64,000 bases of DNA from assembly GCA_026826555.1 (NCBI GenBank), contig JAKSZT010053883.1, positions 28,965,559 through 29,029,558 of the forward strand. Direction: 5' to 3'. Below, in pieces: positions 24,285 to 35,600 of the stretch. Position 1 is the stretch's first letter. Each line of letters starts with the position of its first letter. Both the position numbers and the translations under genes were made by a program. A model generated the notes under the pieces. It had not been told where the DNA came from, did not search any database, and saw only the letters and a list, made by a program, of their open reading frames with translations. Origin of the DNA: Tolypeutes matacus (lineage: Eukaryota > Chordata > Mammalia > Cingulata > Chlamyphoridae).

Positions 24285-25740
24285 TTGTTATGGATATTTT
24301 CAAACACAGAAGTAGAGCAAATAGTTCAACTAATCCTCAGGTACCCATCATTCATCTTCTTTAACAGTCATCAACTTTCTGCCTCTTGTTACCTCCACAA
24401 TTTTTTTCTTGTAGTATTTTAAAGTAGATACTAGAACATCATTGCATTTCACCTATTAATATTTAAAGTATGTATCTGGAACAAATATAGTTTATTTTTT
24501 AAAAGACATAACCATAAACCCATTACCACACTGAACAAAATTAGTAATTCCTTAATATCACCTAATACACTATCTCTGTTCAATTTTATTTTTCTCAAAA
24601 GGTTAGAAGCTAATTTTGTAAGCTCATAACTTCTCAAAGAAAGAAAGAAAGAAAGTTAGGAGCTAAAACAAGGTTTGTTGCATTTGATTAATGTGTCTCT
24701 TAAGCCCCTTTTAATCAATTTTTTAAAATGTCATTTATTTTTGGAAGACACTGGGTGATTTGTTCTGCAGAATTTCCCACATTCTGGATTTTGATGACTA
24801 TACCCTGGTGTTATTTATCATGTTTCTTTATCTCTCTTGTGTCCTGTAAACTGTTAGTAAGAAGCTTGATTTGATTAAGGTTCAATTTTTTTTTCCTCTC
24901 TTAAGAATGCCTCATAGGTGGTGCTGGGATCTTCCTATGGCATAACAAACTGAAAGAACATTAATGTCTCATCCCACTTTTTTTTTTTTTTTTTTTTTAA
25001 AGATTTTATTTATTTATTCATTTATTACCCCCCTTGCTGCTTGTGCTCTCTGGGTCAGCCAACCACGTCGTGCGGGCGGGCCTGCCCTCACCAGGAGGCC
25101 CCGGGAACCGAACCCGGGGCCTCCCATATGGTAAACGGGAGCCCCACCGATTGAGCCACAGCCGCTTCCCTCTCATACCACTTTTAGTGATGTTTATCCT
25201 AGTTCAGGTGATGTCAGCCTAATCCATATATTAAAAAAATTCCCTTCAGTTTTTGACCTACAGGTTTTTTATTGCTTGATTCACTATCCTATTGGCTGTT
25301 ACAAAATGGTAATTTTCTGATTGTTTTATTCCTTCAGTATCTATTAACTGTGACATTATTTATAGAGAAGAATTTTCCCTTGTCAACTATTTATTACCTT
25401 GAAATATTGCTAATACAGAAATGACAGGATGAATGCTTGATTCTTTTCATTTGTCAGTTTTCAGAATGGGTTGATGCCCTAGCAACTTGCAATAAAGATT
25501 TTTTGGGGTGAGGGGAAGGCAAGGCGTGTCATTATATATCATTATGAATGAGTTTTTATATATTTGATGTTTGTTGAACCATCAGCCTCTTTAGTTTAGC
25601 TTGAGTCCTTTTTGTCCCCAGAAAAATAATTATGTTAATGTTATTTATTATAGCAAAATGTTTAAAACTACCAAAAGGTCTCATATTAGAGATGGTATAA
25701 TAAATGAGATAGTAAACATGCCCTAAAAATTAGTCATGAA
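24285..25740 (-). mobile_element. Ancient LINE-1/HAL1-like sequence, antisense
   Basis: 'gttatggatattttcaaaca', 'accataaacccattaccaca' and then 'gggttgatgccctagcaact' follow the complement of an old L1M/HAL1 3' region over more than 1 kb. It is interrupted by a DAS SINE at 24981-25170. An (AAAG)n tract lies at 24638-24653. Confidence 0.6.
24981..25170 (-). mobile_element. DAS SINE, antisense, full length
   Basis: Near-identical to the other long antisense DAS copies. The TSD is tctcatcccacttt (24967-24980) against tctcataccacttt (25171-25184), with one mismatch. Confidence 0.93.
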
Positions 25741-25763
25741 AACTAAAATACAAGAAGTATTTA

Positions 25764-25968
25764 TTTATTTATTTATTTATTTATTTTTTTTTTTTAAAGA
25801 TTTTATTTATTTATTCATTCATCCCCCCCCCTTGCTGCTTGTGCTCACTGGGTCAGCCAACCAAGCCGTACAGGCGGGCCTGCCTTCACCAGGAGGCCCC
25901 GGGAACCGAACCCGGGGCCTCCCATATGGTAAACGGGAGCCCTACTGATTGAGCCACAGCCGCTTCCC
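25764..25968 (-). mobile_element. DAS SINE, antisense, with expanded TTTA tract
   Basis: Long DAS type in complement. Its tail side holds an (ATTT)n microsatellite (about 25760-25787) grown from the A-tail. The TSD aagaagtattta is perfect at 25752-25763 and 25969-25980. Confidence 0.93.
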
Positions 25969-25980
25969 AAGAAGTATTTA

Positions 25981-26209
25981 TAATCTAAAAAAAAAGATTA
26001 AAAAAAACACTGTGATCTTTGAAATTACAACTGAATATAATAGGTAAAAATGAAAGTAGCTACATTAAAGTAGTGGGATTTTTCGTTTTGTTGCACAAAA
26101 TGGTAATTATTACCATGCTTAAAAAATAATTATGGAACAAAAGTTTGCAGAAAATATGTTCATAATTTTAATACTCATCATGCTGTTTTTTCCTTCACTT
26201 TTCCCTCTT
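25981..26209. other. Intronic, nothing recognised
   Basis: AT-rich, with a short A/T-rich patch next to the SINE. No repeat family was recognised. Confidence 0.4.
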
Positions 26210-26525
26210 GCCAGCTTCATTTTTTAAATAATTGTTTTAAATTTTGAAGCAATCACAAATTCATAGAAAAGTTGCAGGGATAGTACAAAGAACTTTTGAT
26301 TTCTAGAACTATTCGGGAATAAGTTACCAACCTGGTGCTCCTTCATCCTTGAATAATTCTAATGTGCATTTCCAATAAACAAGGACATTCTTCCACACAA
26401 CCAGAATATAGCTGTCCAAATCAGAAAGTTAACATTGGTGCATTACTTCCCTCCAATCCTCAGACCCATTCAAGTTTTTCCAGTTGTTCACAGGGTTCAC
26501 TGTGTTATATAGTCTGTCGTCCTCT
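26210..26525 (-). mobile_element. Old LINE-1 3' fragment, antisense
   Basis: 'cacaaattcatagaaaagtt' 'gcagggatagtacaaagaac' is the complement of a common ancient L1M 3'UTR. It is followed by 'cattggtgcattacttccct' and a degraded end. Confidence 0.6.
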
Positions 26526-26536
26526 ATGCCCCCCCC

Positions 26537-26811
26537 CACCCCGAGATGGCTCCCTTGTTTGTTTGCTTGTTGTTTTTGCTCATTGTCTGCTTGTTGTGTG
26601 TTTGTTTTTTTCTTTAGGAAGCAAAGGGAACCCAACCCTGGACCTCCCATGTGGGAGGCAGGCGTTCAGCTGCTTGAGTCACATCCGCTCCCTGCTCGTT
26701 TTGTTTTTGCTTGTTGTCTGCTTGTCTTCTCAGGAGGCACCGAGAACCATACCCAGGACCTCCCATGCGGGAGGCGGGCACTCATCTGCTTGAGCCACAT
26801 CCGCTTCCCCT
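26537..26811 (-). mobile_element. Dimeric DAS SINE, antisense
   Basis: Two tRNA-like units in complement (box B complements near 26628 and 26746, box A complements near 26678 and 26796) are joined by a T/G-rich linker of 'cttgttgt' repeats. Ends are approximate. A possible TSD is 'cctctatg' and 'ccctatgg'. Confidence 0.8.
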
Positions 26812-26819
26812 ATGGTTTT

Positions 26820-27769
26820 TTTAAAATTTTTATCTTATTCTAGTAAAACATAATACAATCTGAAATTTCTCCTTTTAAGCATATTCAAATATATAATTCA
26901 GGGCTCTTAATTACGTTCAGAATGTTGTCCTACTATCACCACCTTCCATTACCAGCCCTTTTTATTTCTTTATTAAAGAAGTAGTGGATTTGCAAAACAA
27001 TCAATGCATAAATACAGGATTCCCATACACCACCCCACTACTAACATCTTGCGTTGGTGTGGAACATTTGTTACAATTGATGTTAGCAGATTTTTATAAT
27101 TGCACTATAAAGTCCATGGTTAACTTAGAGTGACTGTGTAGTTTAGTTCCATGTATTAAAAACAAAACAACAAAACATTAACAACAGAATGGTATTCTGT
27201 TACCATATATACAATATATATATACAATTTAACCTTTTCTCTTTAAATCGTATTCAGATATATATTTAAGTGCTGTTAATTATATTCACAATGTTGTGCT
27301 ACCATCATCACCATCCATTACCAAAACTTTTCCATCATCCCAAATAGAAACTCTGTACAATTTATTTTTTTTTTTTAAGATTTTATTTATTCACCCATTC
27401 ATCCCCCCCTTGCTGCTCGTGCTCGCCGGGTCAGCCAACCACGCCGTGCGGGCGGGCTTGCCTTCACCAGGAGGCCCCGGGAACCGAACCCGGGGCCTCC
27501 CATATGGCAAACGGGAGCCCCACTGACCGAGCCACAGCCGCCTCCCAACTCTGTACAATTTAAACATTAACTTTCCATTCCCTACCCTCATCCTGGCCCC
27601 TGGTAATCTGTATTCTAGTTTCTGTGTCTATGAATTTGCTTCTTCTGTTTTTTTTTGTCAGTGAGATCATACTTGTCCTTTTGTGTCTGGCTTATCCACT
27701 CAGCATAATAACTTCAAGGTTTATCCATCTTGAATCCTTTTGACACAATTCTGATAGTCTTTGATGGCT
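26820..27769 (-). mobile_element. LINE-1 3'UTR/ORF2 end, antisense
   Basis: Successive complemented L1 3'UTR segments ('ttattaaagaagtagtggat', 'tcacaatgttgtgctaccat') lead into the end of ORF2 ('cttttgtgtctggcttatcc'). The stretch 26825-26955 duplicates part of the same 3'UTR, so two L1 ends are stacked here. A DAS SINE interrupts at 27365-27546. Confidence 0.78.
27365..27546 (-). mobile_element. DAS SINE, antisense, full length
   Basis: Long DAS type in complement. The TSD aactctgtacaattta is perfect at 27349-27364 and 27547-27562, so the pre-insertion L1 sequence can be read directly. Confidence 0.94.
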
Positions 27770-28216
27770 TCTATTTTAGTTTGCTATAAGCAACCAGAAA
27801 TGTATTGGTTTCCATAATGAGAATTATTAGGTTAAAAGCTTACAGTTCTGAGGCTGTGAAAGTGTCCAAATCAAGGCATCATCAGAGATGCTGTCTTACC
27901 AAGCTGCATATGGCTTGTCTCTTTCAGCCTCTAGCTAAAGTGGCTTTCTCTGTGTTCTGTTAATTCCAGCTTCTGGTCCCTGAGACCTTCTCTCTCAGCT
28001 TCTAGGTTCTTCCCAGTCTCTGTGGCTTTTTCTGTGTCTGGCTTTTATTCCTCCATTTATAAAGGACTCCAGGAAGAGGATTAAGACCCACCCTGGGTCC
28101 CACAATCGAATCAAAGACCCTTAACTGAAGTAATTTAATCCCATTTACAATAGGTTTATATGCACAGCAATGAATTAGCTTTAAGAACAGGATTTTTTGT
28201 GTCTTCAAACTGTCAC
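27770..28216 (-). mobile_element. MaLR-like solo LTR, antisense
   Basis: It starts near 'tctattttagtttgctataa' and ends 'cttcaaactgtcaca'. In complement the order is the same as the LTRs at 2757 and 32951 (TG-start, purine-rich middle, 'attcattgctgtg' region, polyadenylation region). It is directly attached to the end of the L1 at 27769. No internal retroviral sequence is seen. Confidence 0.65.
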
Positions 28217-28859
28217 AGCTTCTTTGCTTTCTGGCACAAGATAAAACAGGCTCATCTTATATATTCACTCCAGCCATTTCTTCAAGGATTCTAGTTCCTT
28301 TTAGTGAGAAATGGTATTTAGAGATCACAGCATTTGACCACTCTTTAAAGACATACGATTTAAAATTTTAGGTTTAGAAGAGATTTTGGGGTTTTCCACC
28401 ATTGTAGGAATCTATGTCCCAAATATTTTGCACACATTCATAATTGGAGCTATTTGAAGATCATTTAAAACATGTTAAGTGAAAAGGATTCTCATATTGA
28501 ATATGATTCCTACTTTATGCTGCTTATAAGAGAAATCTAAAGTGAAATGAAACAAACAGAAGTTGAACATGTAAAGGAAATGCAGCAAAAATTAGAATTT
28601 TAATGTTTAAAATAAAACTATTCATGGTAAAAATAATTAACTGCCACAAATAAATTTATGACTTTATTTTATAGATTTAATTCACATTGAGGATGTAACT
28701 GGCATGAATCATTATGTGCCTAATTTTATATATATGTGTGTGTGTGTGTGTGTATGTATGAAATACATATATATGAATGACACATCTACAAAACAAAAAT
28801 TTAAATGGTGGTTAGGAACTGCAGTTTAATTGCATTTGGTACTATATTAATATATAATT
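28217..28859. other. Intronic; (TG)n repeat
   Basis: The stretch 28250-28340 may continue the ancient L1M seen near 19080-19160, since both carry 'cttttagtg' followed by 'aaatggtatttt' or a close variant. A short microsatellite of (TG)n lies at 28736-28753. Otherwise nothing was recognised. Confidence 0.45.
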
Positions 28860-29400
28860 TATACTTTTATTTTTTAAAATTTATTGAAATATATGACTCA
28901 TACATGAACATACAGAAACAATAAGTGTATAGTATTTAACATACAAAACAAACATACATAACACCATACAGGGCTGTCATACCTCACCCTATCACCAATA
29001 CCTTGTATTGTTGTGAAACATTTTTAACGAATTATTAAAGAGCATCCTCAAAATATTACTACTAACCAAAGTATTTTCTCCCAACCCACCCTATTATTAT
29101 TATTATTTATATCATTTATACATGAACATACATAAACAATAAATGTATAGTAAAAGTTGTGAACTTACAAAGTAAACATTCATAACATTTTACAGGGGTC
29201 CCATACCTCAACCCTCCACCAACACCTTGCATTGTCATGAGACATTTGTTCAAATTATGAAAGAATATTGTCAAAATCTTACTACTAATTATAGTCCTTA
29301 TCTTACATTTGGTTTATTTCCCCCCTCAACCCACCCTATTATAATTTATACATTTTATAATTAAATATATAGATTTGGGAAGTATATATTTCCCAAATAT
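28860..29400 (-). repeat. L1 3'UTR-derived tandem pair
   Basis: Two adjacent diverged copies of one roughly 230-bp unit, at about 28880-29100 and 29105-29345. Each has 'catgaacatacataaacaat', then a 'catacctca' region and a 'ccttgcattgt' region. The same unit occurs at 38400-38630. It appears to be a xenarthran L1 3'UTR module in complement. Confidence 0.6.
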
Positions 29401-30369
29401 TTATTAGGAAAACATTTCCTTCTTATTACATTCTCATGGTACTTATACAAAAATTGGTCATAATTTAGACTACAGAAAAAGATTTGCAAATTTTTAAGTC
29501 AGAAATTATAGAGACATTCTTTGACACAGTGCAATAAAGTTAAAATGAATTAAGTTTCAATTAAAACAACCCAATTGTTTGGAAATAAAAAAAAAAAAAC
29601 ACTTTGGTTTTTGAAAGCAGTTTTTTTTTTTTTTTTTTTTTTTAAGGAGGTATGGGAATTGAACCCAGGACCTTGTACATGGGAAGCAGGCACTCACCCA
29701 CTGAGCTACATTTGGAAAACTTAAAACTCCTAAGCAACTCCTGGGTTAAACAAGTCAAAAGTAACTTATCACAGGTTATTTAGAACATAGCAGTGAGAAC
29801 ATGCCATATCAAACATTTGGGATATGAGCAGAGCTATGCTCTAAAAAAATATTCAGCATTAAATGCTTTTTGTGCTTAAAAAAAAGATAACTGAGTTGTG
29901 TTTTCAACTTTATACATTAGACCAATGAAATAAGCCTGAGAAAAGTACCAGGGAGGAATTCATAAAGTTGAAAATAATCAATGCATTAGAAAAATGAACT
30001 AAGAAATAAATTATAGACTGATAAAATAAGAGCTTTTTCTTTGTGATGACAAATAGAGTAAATAAATTTCTGACAACTCTAATTGAGGAAAAATAAAAAT
30101 CTATAGTATTAGGAGGAAGAAGAGTTTAACCATAGCAATAATTGGGGATAATATGTTGAACTATTCTATGTATAATTAACTCAATGCTAGTACATATATA
30201 AATTAGGTGACATGGAAGATTTTCTAAGATAAGTTACGAAAATTGATTCAAGATGTAAAAAACCTTAGTAGGTCAATAACTGTTTAAGAAATAGAAAACA
30301 ATGTCAAAAGGAAACCCCCCAAATTTGTAATCTTTCTTTGTAACCTTTGGAAAACATTAATCTAAGATA
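29401..30369. other. Intronic; one short SINE
   Basis: AT-rich sequence with no gene. An antisense single-unit SINE lies at 29621-29713. Confidence 0.45.
29621..29713 (-). mobile_element. Short DAS-type SINE, antisense
   Basis: A T-run of 24 bases is followed by a complemented tRNA-like unit with box B complement GGGAATTGAACCC and box A complement CACTGAGCTACAT. The TSD is unclear. Confidence 0.8.
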
Positions 30370-30561
30370 GGTGGAGTTGGCAACATTTTTCTGTAAAGGG
30401 CCAGATAACAAATATTTTTTGCCTTGTGGACCTTAAAGTCTCTATTGCAAATTGTAGTGCAGAAGAAGTCCTAATGGCATAGCAGTGTTCAAGTAAAACT
30501 TAATTTACAAAAGAGGTGGTGGGCTGGATTTTGTTTGCAGGTAGTGGTTTGCCAATCCCTG
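30370..30561 (+). mobile_element. Old hAT-type non-autonomous element
   Basis: It starts with 'ggtggagttggcaacat' 'ttttctgtaaagggccag' and ends 'gtttgccaatccctg'. The ends form imperfect inverted repeats of the CAGGGGTTGGCAAAC type. The internal 'ctttattt'-like segment matches a mammal-wide hAT (Charlie-group) repeat whose exact name I cannot give. No clear TSD remains. Confidence 0.7.
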
Positions 30562-31400
30562 TAATATAGTAGTAATTATGATACTTAAAATTGATGGCAC
30601 TCAGAAAACTGTAGGACCCCTATTTTGCAGTTGTGGAGAGAAGTGATGCCAAACGGATGGGTTTGGGGTCCTCCTACCACATTCTTTTGTTATTTCATAT
30701 GTTGAACTTAGTAGAATATCCTATGAATAGAGGTTTTTGAGGCTAAAATAGTTTTAAAAGTATTGCTGTATCTCCTTTGTGAATAACTGCAAAACACATA
30801 GGTGCAATATAAGCAGTTAACTTTACTGAAATATAAAAGAATAATACCAGGAATGTAAGAAAAGATTTGCATTAGAAAATATTGAATTAATTTGTCACAG
30901 TACATCAAAAGAAAAAATTTCATTTTACATGCTAAAAAAGACCTTGATGAATTTAGCATTCATTTATGATAAACTCTCTTATTATAAAACTAAAAATAGA
31001 AAGTTATTTCCTTCATATAATAAAGCATATATATTATAATTCAACACTGATCATGTTGATGGTATGCTCTTGTAACTCAGAGAGAATGCCTGTTATCAAC
31101 TAGAATTAACTTATTAATGTTCTGGAAGTTCTAGCCAATATAGTTATATGAGGAAAAGGAAAGTTGGGGAACAAAATTATGGTTATTTTCCAATGATATA
31201 TTGGTTTAACTGGAAATCCCAAAAGTATCAATAGAAAATGTTTTATGGCCAAAAAATAAAAATGAAATAAAAAAATACAGAAGGAAAGAAAAAACCTGTT
31301 AGGATAATAAAAGTGATCAGGAAAATGTCTAGTTAAAAAAAAAATATGTGAAAGACCCCCCAAAACCCAATTACTTTAAGTAGTTGGAAAATGTATTTTA
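30562..31400. other. Intronic, nothing clear
   Basis: AT-rich sequence with possible very old L1 ORF2 traces at 31090-31290 ('agttctagccaatatagtta' and 'tggaaatcccaaaag'). The ORFs at 30708-30959 and 31106-31363 are chance frames. Confidence 0.4.
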
Positions 31401-31588
31401 TTTTATTTTATTTTTTTAAAGATTTTATTTATTTATTCATTTATCCCCCCCTTGCTGCTTGTGCTCGCTGGGTCAGCTAACCACGCCGTGCGGGCGGGCT
31501 TGCCTTCACCAGGAGGCCCCGGGAACCGAACCCGGGGCCTCCCATATGGTAAACGGGAGCCCTACTGATTGAGCCACAGCCGCTTCCC
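31401..31588 (-). mobile_element. DAS SINE, antisense, full length
   Basis: Long DAS type. The TSD ggaaaatgtatttta is perfect at 31386-31400 and 31589-31603. It is almost identical to the copies at 22599 and 27365. Confidence 0.94.
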
Positions 31589-32945
31589 GGAAAATGTATT
31601 TTAAAAAATGATTCACAAAGCAACTAAAAATTAAAATTCCTAGGGCTAAACTTAAGAAATATGTGGGACCTAAATAAAGAATGACAAGACTTTACCTACA
31701 GACAGGATAATAATAATAATAGCAACAACAGCAACTAATCTTTATTGAGCAGTGTTTTAACGTATTACATGTCTTAGCTCATTTACACTTTAAAACAACC
31801 CTCTAAGATAGTCTATTATGCCTGAGAATAAGAGAGGTAAAGATCATACAGACCTTGAAAGTCCAGAAAATTATTCTTTATGGGGACTGTTTTGTGCATT
31901 ATAGGATGTTCAGTAGTGTCTTTGGTTTCTGTTCCCTAGATATCAGGAGCACAATTCCCATTAAGACAAGCAAAAATGCCTACAGTCTTTGCCCAGATTT
32001 CCAGATGTGTGGAGCAAAATTGCCCTGGGTTGAAGTGGCTAGGTTTGGAAATGGGGTGAATGTCCATGACTTCCATTGTGATGACTCAAGTCAGTGTTTG
32101 GCCACCAGATTTAGAGATTTTTCTTTGATATAGATTAAACTGTCCATCTATTTCATTGGTAGGAACATTGTGATCGATTAGCCACTGCCAAAAATCTCTG
32201 CAGGCCAAAGCATTCTGATTACTGGTATGCCCCTGATGCCCTTATCTTTGGGATTAAGTGCTGCCACTTGGCCTCTGCTACTTTGGGATCCCATCATCCT
32301 CAATGAAATCAAGGAGCCCATCGCAATGGTGACATCCCCTCCACTTATATCTAAACTACAAAGCAGGCACAGAGCTTTTCAAGGATGCGTATGTTTCCCT
32401 CACTAACAGTGTTTTCTGGGCCTTCACAGGGCATGTAGTTGGGGGAGTAGGTGTGCAGATCACAGAGAATAAATCTACTCCAGTGTTCCTGTTTCTCTTA
32501 GTCTTTGTATTCTTCTTCCATGTAATGCCAGTGAAACCCTATTATCTTAGCCTCATTAAATGTAGGCCATTCTTAAGTCTAAATTTCAATTAACAACCAA
32601 GTAAGCTCTTCAAAGCCACTTAAAGCTGCATAAGCTAATACATTAAATTCAAAATATGTAATAAGTGGATCCATATCAATGAATTCTAACCTCTTTGGCT
32701 TAATATCTTTAGAGCCCACTCCCATACATATTCCCCTGGTTTCTGCCTTTCACATATTAACAAAATCTTGGAATTTTTTTCATGTGTGAGCTTTCTCTTC
32801 TTGGATCATACTATGAACCTGTTCCCTTGTAGCATGTTGAGATTTGACCCTAATTATGGGTGTATTGGCACCAGGGTTGATTTTGGTTAGTCTTAAGGAG
32901 AATGAGCATCCTCTTGTAAGGCATCTGCTGCATATGAGAATATCA
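31589..32945. other. Intronic; MIR and MER20 traces, then unassigned
   Basis: A minus MIR trace lies at 31720-31850. A degraded minus MER20 lies at about 31875-31965 ('gtgcattataggatgttcag'). From 32130 to 32945, and continuing past the two LTRs at 34061-34245, the sequence is moderately GC and resembles degraded internal sequence of an ancient LTR element, but I could not assign a family and saw no intact gene. Confidence 0.35.
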
Positions 32946-32950
32946 CAGGG

Positions 32951-33600
32951 TGTGCTGGTTTGAGTCTTTTGTGGACCCTGGAAAATTACGTTCTTAAGCT
33001 AACCCATTCCAGTGCACGTAAACCTATTGTCTGTGGGACCTTTTGGTTAGATTCAGTCAAGGGACCTTTTGATTAGATCGCTTCAGGTAAGGGCCTTCAA
33101 TTAGATTGTGGGATCCAGGTAGGGTCTCCTAATCCTTTTACTGGAGTCTTATATAAATGGAACACAGAGAAAGAGAGCTGTCATTTTACCCTGCCATGTG
33201 AGAGAGAACTCCAGGATCACCTGCAGCTGCAGAAAGAGAGAAACCCCAAGAGGCTGAGAGAGAGGGAGGCCAGAGGGTAGAATCAGTGGAGCAGCCAAAG
33301 GTGAAGCAATGAGGACCCCAAGAGGCTAGGCCCACGGAGCAGCTTTTGACGTTGAAAGAGACAGGACCAGAGGAGAGAGGAGAGATGAGTGGGCTGCCAT
33401 TATGAGTGGGCCACGATTATTCCTTGCCATGTGCCTGGTTGACCTCAGCTGCAATTTAGTGAGACGTCTTCTCTGATGGTGCCTTGATTTGGACATTTTC
33501 ACAGCCTTGGAACTGTAAGCTTTTACCCTAATAAATTCCTATTATAAAAGCCAACCCATTTCTGGTATATTGCATTGGCAGCCTTTAGGAAACTAAAACA
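32951..33600 (+). mobile_element. Solo LTR A (MaLR-like)
   Basis: A 650-bp LTR with TGTGCTGG start and CTAAAACA end. A polyadenylation signal sits in 'accctaataaattcc' near the 3' end, and the middle is purine-rich. It is preceded by caggg (32946-32950) and followed by caggg (33601-33605). A second member of the same family is at 62449-63186. No retroviral genes lie beside it. Confidence 0.85.
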
Positions 33601-33605
33601 CAGGG

Positions 33606-34055
33606 TGTGATGGTTAGGCTAATGTGTCAACTTGGCCAGGTAATTGTGCCCAGTTCTTTGGTCAAGCAAACACTGGGTTAATTGTAATACAAGGAGATTT
33701 ATGGACTTTAATCACCGGTGAGTTTACTGCATAGACAGCTGATTACATCTACATCAATCAGGGAGATTGCTGTCAGCAATGAGTGACAGCTTTATCCAAT
33801 CAGTTGAATGCCTTAAAAGGGGAAGTGATTTCAACATTCAGAGGGGATTTTCCAGCTCATCTTTGGACAACCAGTGTCTCCTGGAAACTCATCAAGGACC
33901 TTCATTGGATTTTTCATCAAAGGCCCTGGTTTGCAGCCTGCCTGTGGAACCTGGACTTGTGCATTCCCATGGTCACGTGAGAGACTTATAAAATCTCATA
34001 TTATGTCAGATATTTCCTGTTTATTCTGTTTCCCCAGAGATTGCTGAGTAATACA
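33606..34055 (+). mobile_element. Solo LTR B (different ERVL-type family)
   Basis: A 450-bp LTR with TGTGATGGTTAGG start and GAGTAATACA end. It is preceded by caggg at 33601-33605 and followed by caggg at 34056-34060. Its start resembles 'tgtgatggttaat' mammalian ERVL-type LTRs. It is not related in sequence to LTR A. The short ORFs at 33767-33991 lie inside the LTR and are not genes. Confidence 0.82.
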
Positions 34056-34253
34056 CAGGGTTTCAAGCAAAGGAAGGCTAGTCTCCTTAAACATAGAAGG
34101 CTTTCATTCTGGTCCAACCAGATGTCTCCATTCCAAGGTTCAGGGTCTCATTCTTTCCCAGTCAGTGCTCTTACTTTCAAATGAGTATCTTGGTAAGACT
34201 GAATTCAACTGATGATGTAATCCAACATTTTACACAATTAAATAGATTTTTTT

Positions 34254-34618
34254 CAAGATTTATTTATTTATTTATCCCCCCCCCATTGTATTTTTGCCTG
34301 CTAATTGCTCACTGTATCTGTTTGTTGTGTGCTCTCTGTGTCAGCTCATTTTTTTAGGAGGCACCGGGGAACCCAACCTGGGACCTCCTGTGTGGGAGGG
34401 AGGTGCCCAATCACTTGAGCCACATCCGCTCCCTGCTTCTTGTGTCTTTCATTGTGTCTCCTCTGTTGCATTTCTTGTTATGTCATCTTGTTGCATCAAC
34501 TCACTGCACCAGCCTGTCGCTTCAGCTTTCTGTCTTGCTCATCTTCTTTAGGAGGTACTGGGAACCGAACCCAGGACCTCCCATGTGGTAGGCAGGTGCC
34601 TAACTGCTTGGCCCACAT
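34254..34618 (-). mobile_element. Dimeric DAS SINE, antisense
   Basis: Two complemented tRNA-like units (box B complements near 34368 and 34564; box A complements near 34417 and 34606) are joined by a linker with 'gttgcatttcttgttatgtc'. It starts with 'gatttatttatttatttatc' and a C-run. The ORFs across it are repeat-derived. Confidence 0.82.
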
Positions 34619-34624
34619 TTTTAA

Positions 34625-35440
34625 CAGTTGTGTTAAAAATTTTTTTTTTATTCTTGTAACGTTTATACAACCTAAAAATTCCCATTTTATCCACTTTCAG
34701 TTGTACAGTTAAGTGGTGCTAATTATATTCACAATGTTGTGCAGCCATCATCACCATTCATTACCAAAATAGAAACACCATACAATTAAGCATTAACTCC
34801 CTATTCCTCACTGCCACTGGAAGATTGGTAACCTGTATTCTAGTTTCTGGTTTTATGAATTTGTGTATTCTAATGATTTCTTATAAGTGAGATCATGCAA
34901 TATTTGTTCTTTTGTGTCTGACGTATTTCACTCAACATGATGTCCAATTGTTGCATGTATCAAAACTTCATTCCTTTTTACGGCTGAATAATAATCCATT
35001 GTATGTATTTTTCACAGCTTATTGATGTCTGTTTCATTTTTCTTTAGTTTTTTTTCTCTTTGTTTTCGATAGTTTCTATTGCTGTGCCTTCAAATTCACT
35101 AACTGTCTGCAGAGCATAATCTGCTCTTAATCACATTTATTGTAACTTTCAATGCAGACCTTGAGTTTGTCATCTCTAGAAGTTCAGTTTTATACCTTGT
35201 AGGTCTCTCCGTATTATGCCTATGCTTTCATCAATTTCTTTTCTTTTTTAATAACTTTGTCTTTGCTTTTTTATTAAGTTTTTTTTTTATTATTATTATA
35301 GAAGTTTTGGATTTGCAGAAAAATCATACCTAAAATACAGAGTTCGCATATACCACCCTTTTACTAACATCTTGTATTAGTGTGGTATATTTGTTGCAAT
35401 TGATGAAAGAATAGTTTTATAAGTGTACTATATACTCCAA
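34625..35440 (-). mobile_element. LINE-1 fragments, antisense
   Basis: The stretch 34640-35020 is an L1 3'UTR plus ORF2 end in complement ('tatattcacaatgttgtgca', 'cttttgtgtctgacgtattt'). 35030-35270 resembles another old L1M 3' segment ('gtcatctctagaagttcagt'). 35280-35440 is a third 3'UTR start ('agaagttttggatttgcaga'). Confidence 0.7.
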
Positions 35441-35504
35441 GGTTCACCCTAGGGTTCAGTGTTTGTGTTCTTCAGTCCTGTGTCATATCATGTCTCCCCT
35501 CTCT

Positions 35505-35600
35505 TCCTTTCCCCTCTCTTCCCCTCCCCTCCCCTCCCCTTTCTTACTTTTCTTGCTTTCCACTTTTCCTTTTCCTTTTTTTTCCCCTTAGTTTTCATTC
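35505..35600. repeat. C/T-rich low-complexity tract
   Basis: A pyrimidine tract of TCCCC-type units ('cccctcccctcccctcccct' at 35520-35540) and T-rich sequence, lying at the 3' boundary of an antisense L1. It is probably derived from an expanded A-tail region. Confidence 0.65.

Noticed and set aside
25034..25222. Recurrent 60-76 residue ORFs with 'GLPSPGGPGNRTRGLPYGKREP'-like sequence
   Set aside because: They are all the complement strand of DAS SINEs (also at 25736, 27296, 36447 and others). They track the repeat, not a gene family.
33604..34060. Complete endogenous retrovirus between the two LTRs at 32951-34055
   Set aside because: The LTRs are of different families and are separated by only 5 bp, so there is no internal region or viral gene.
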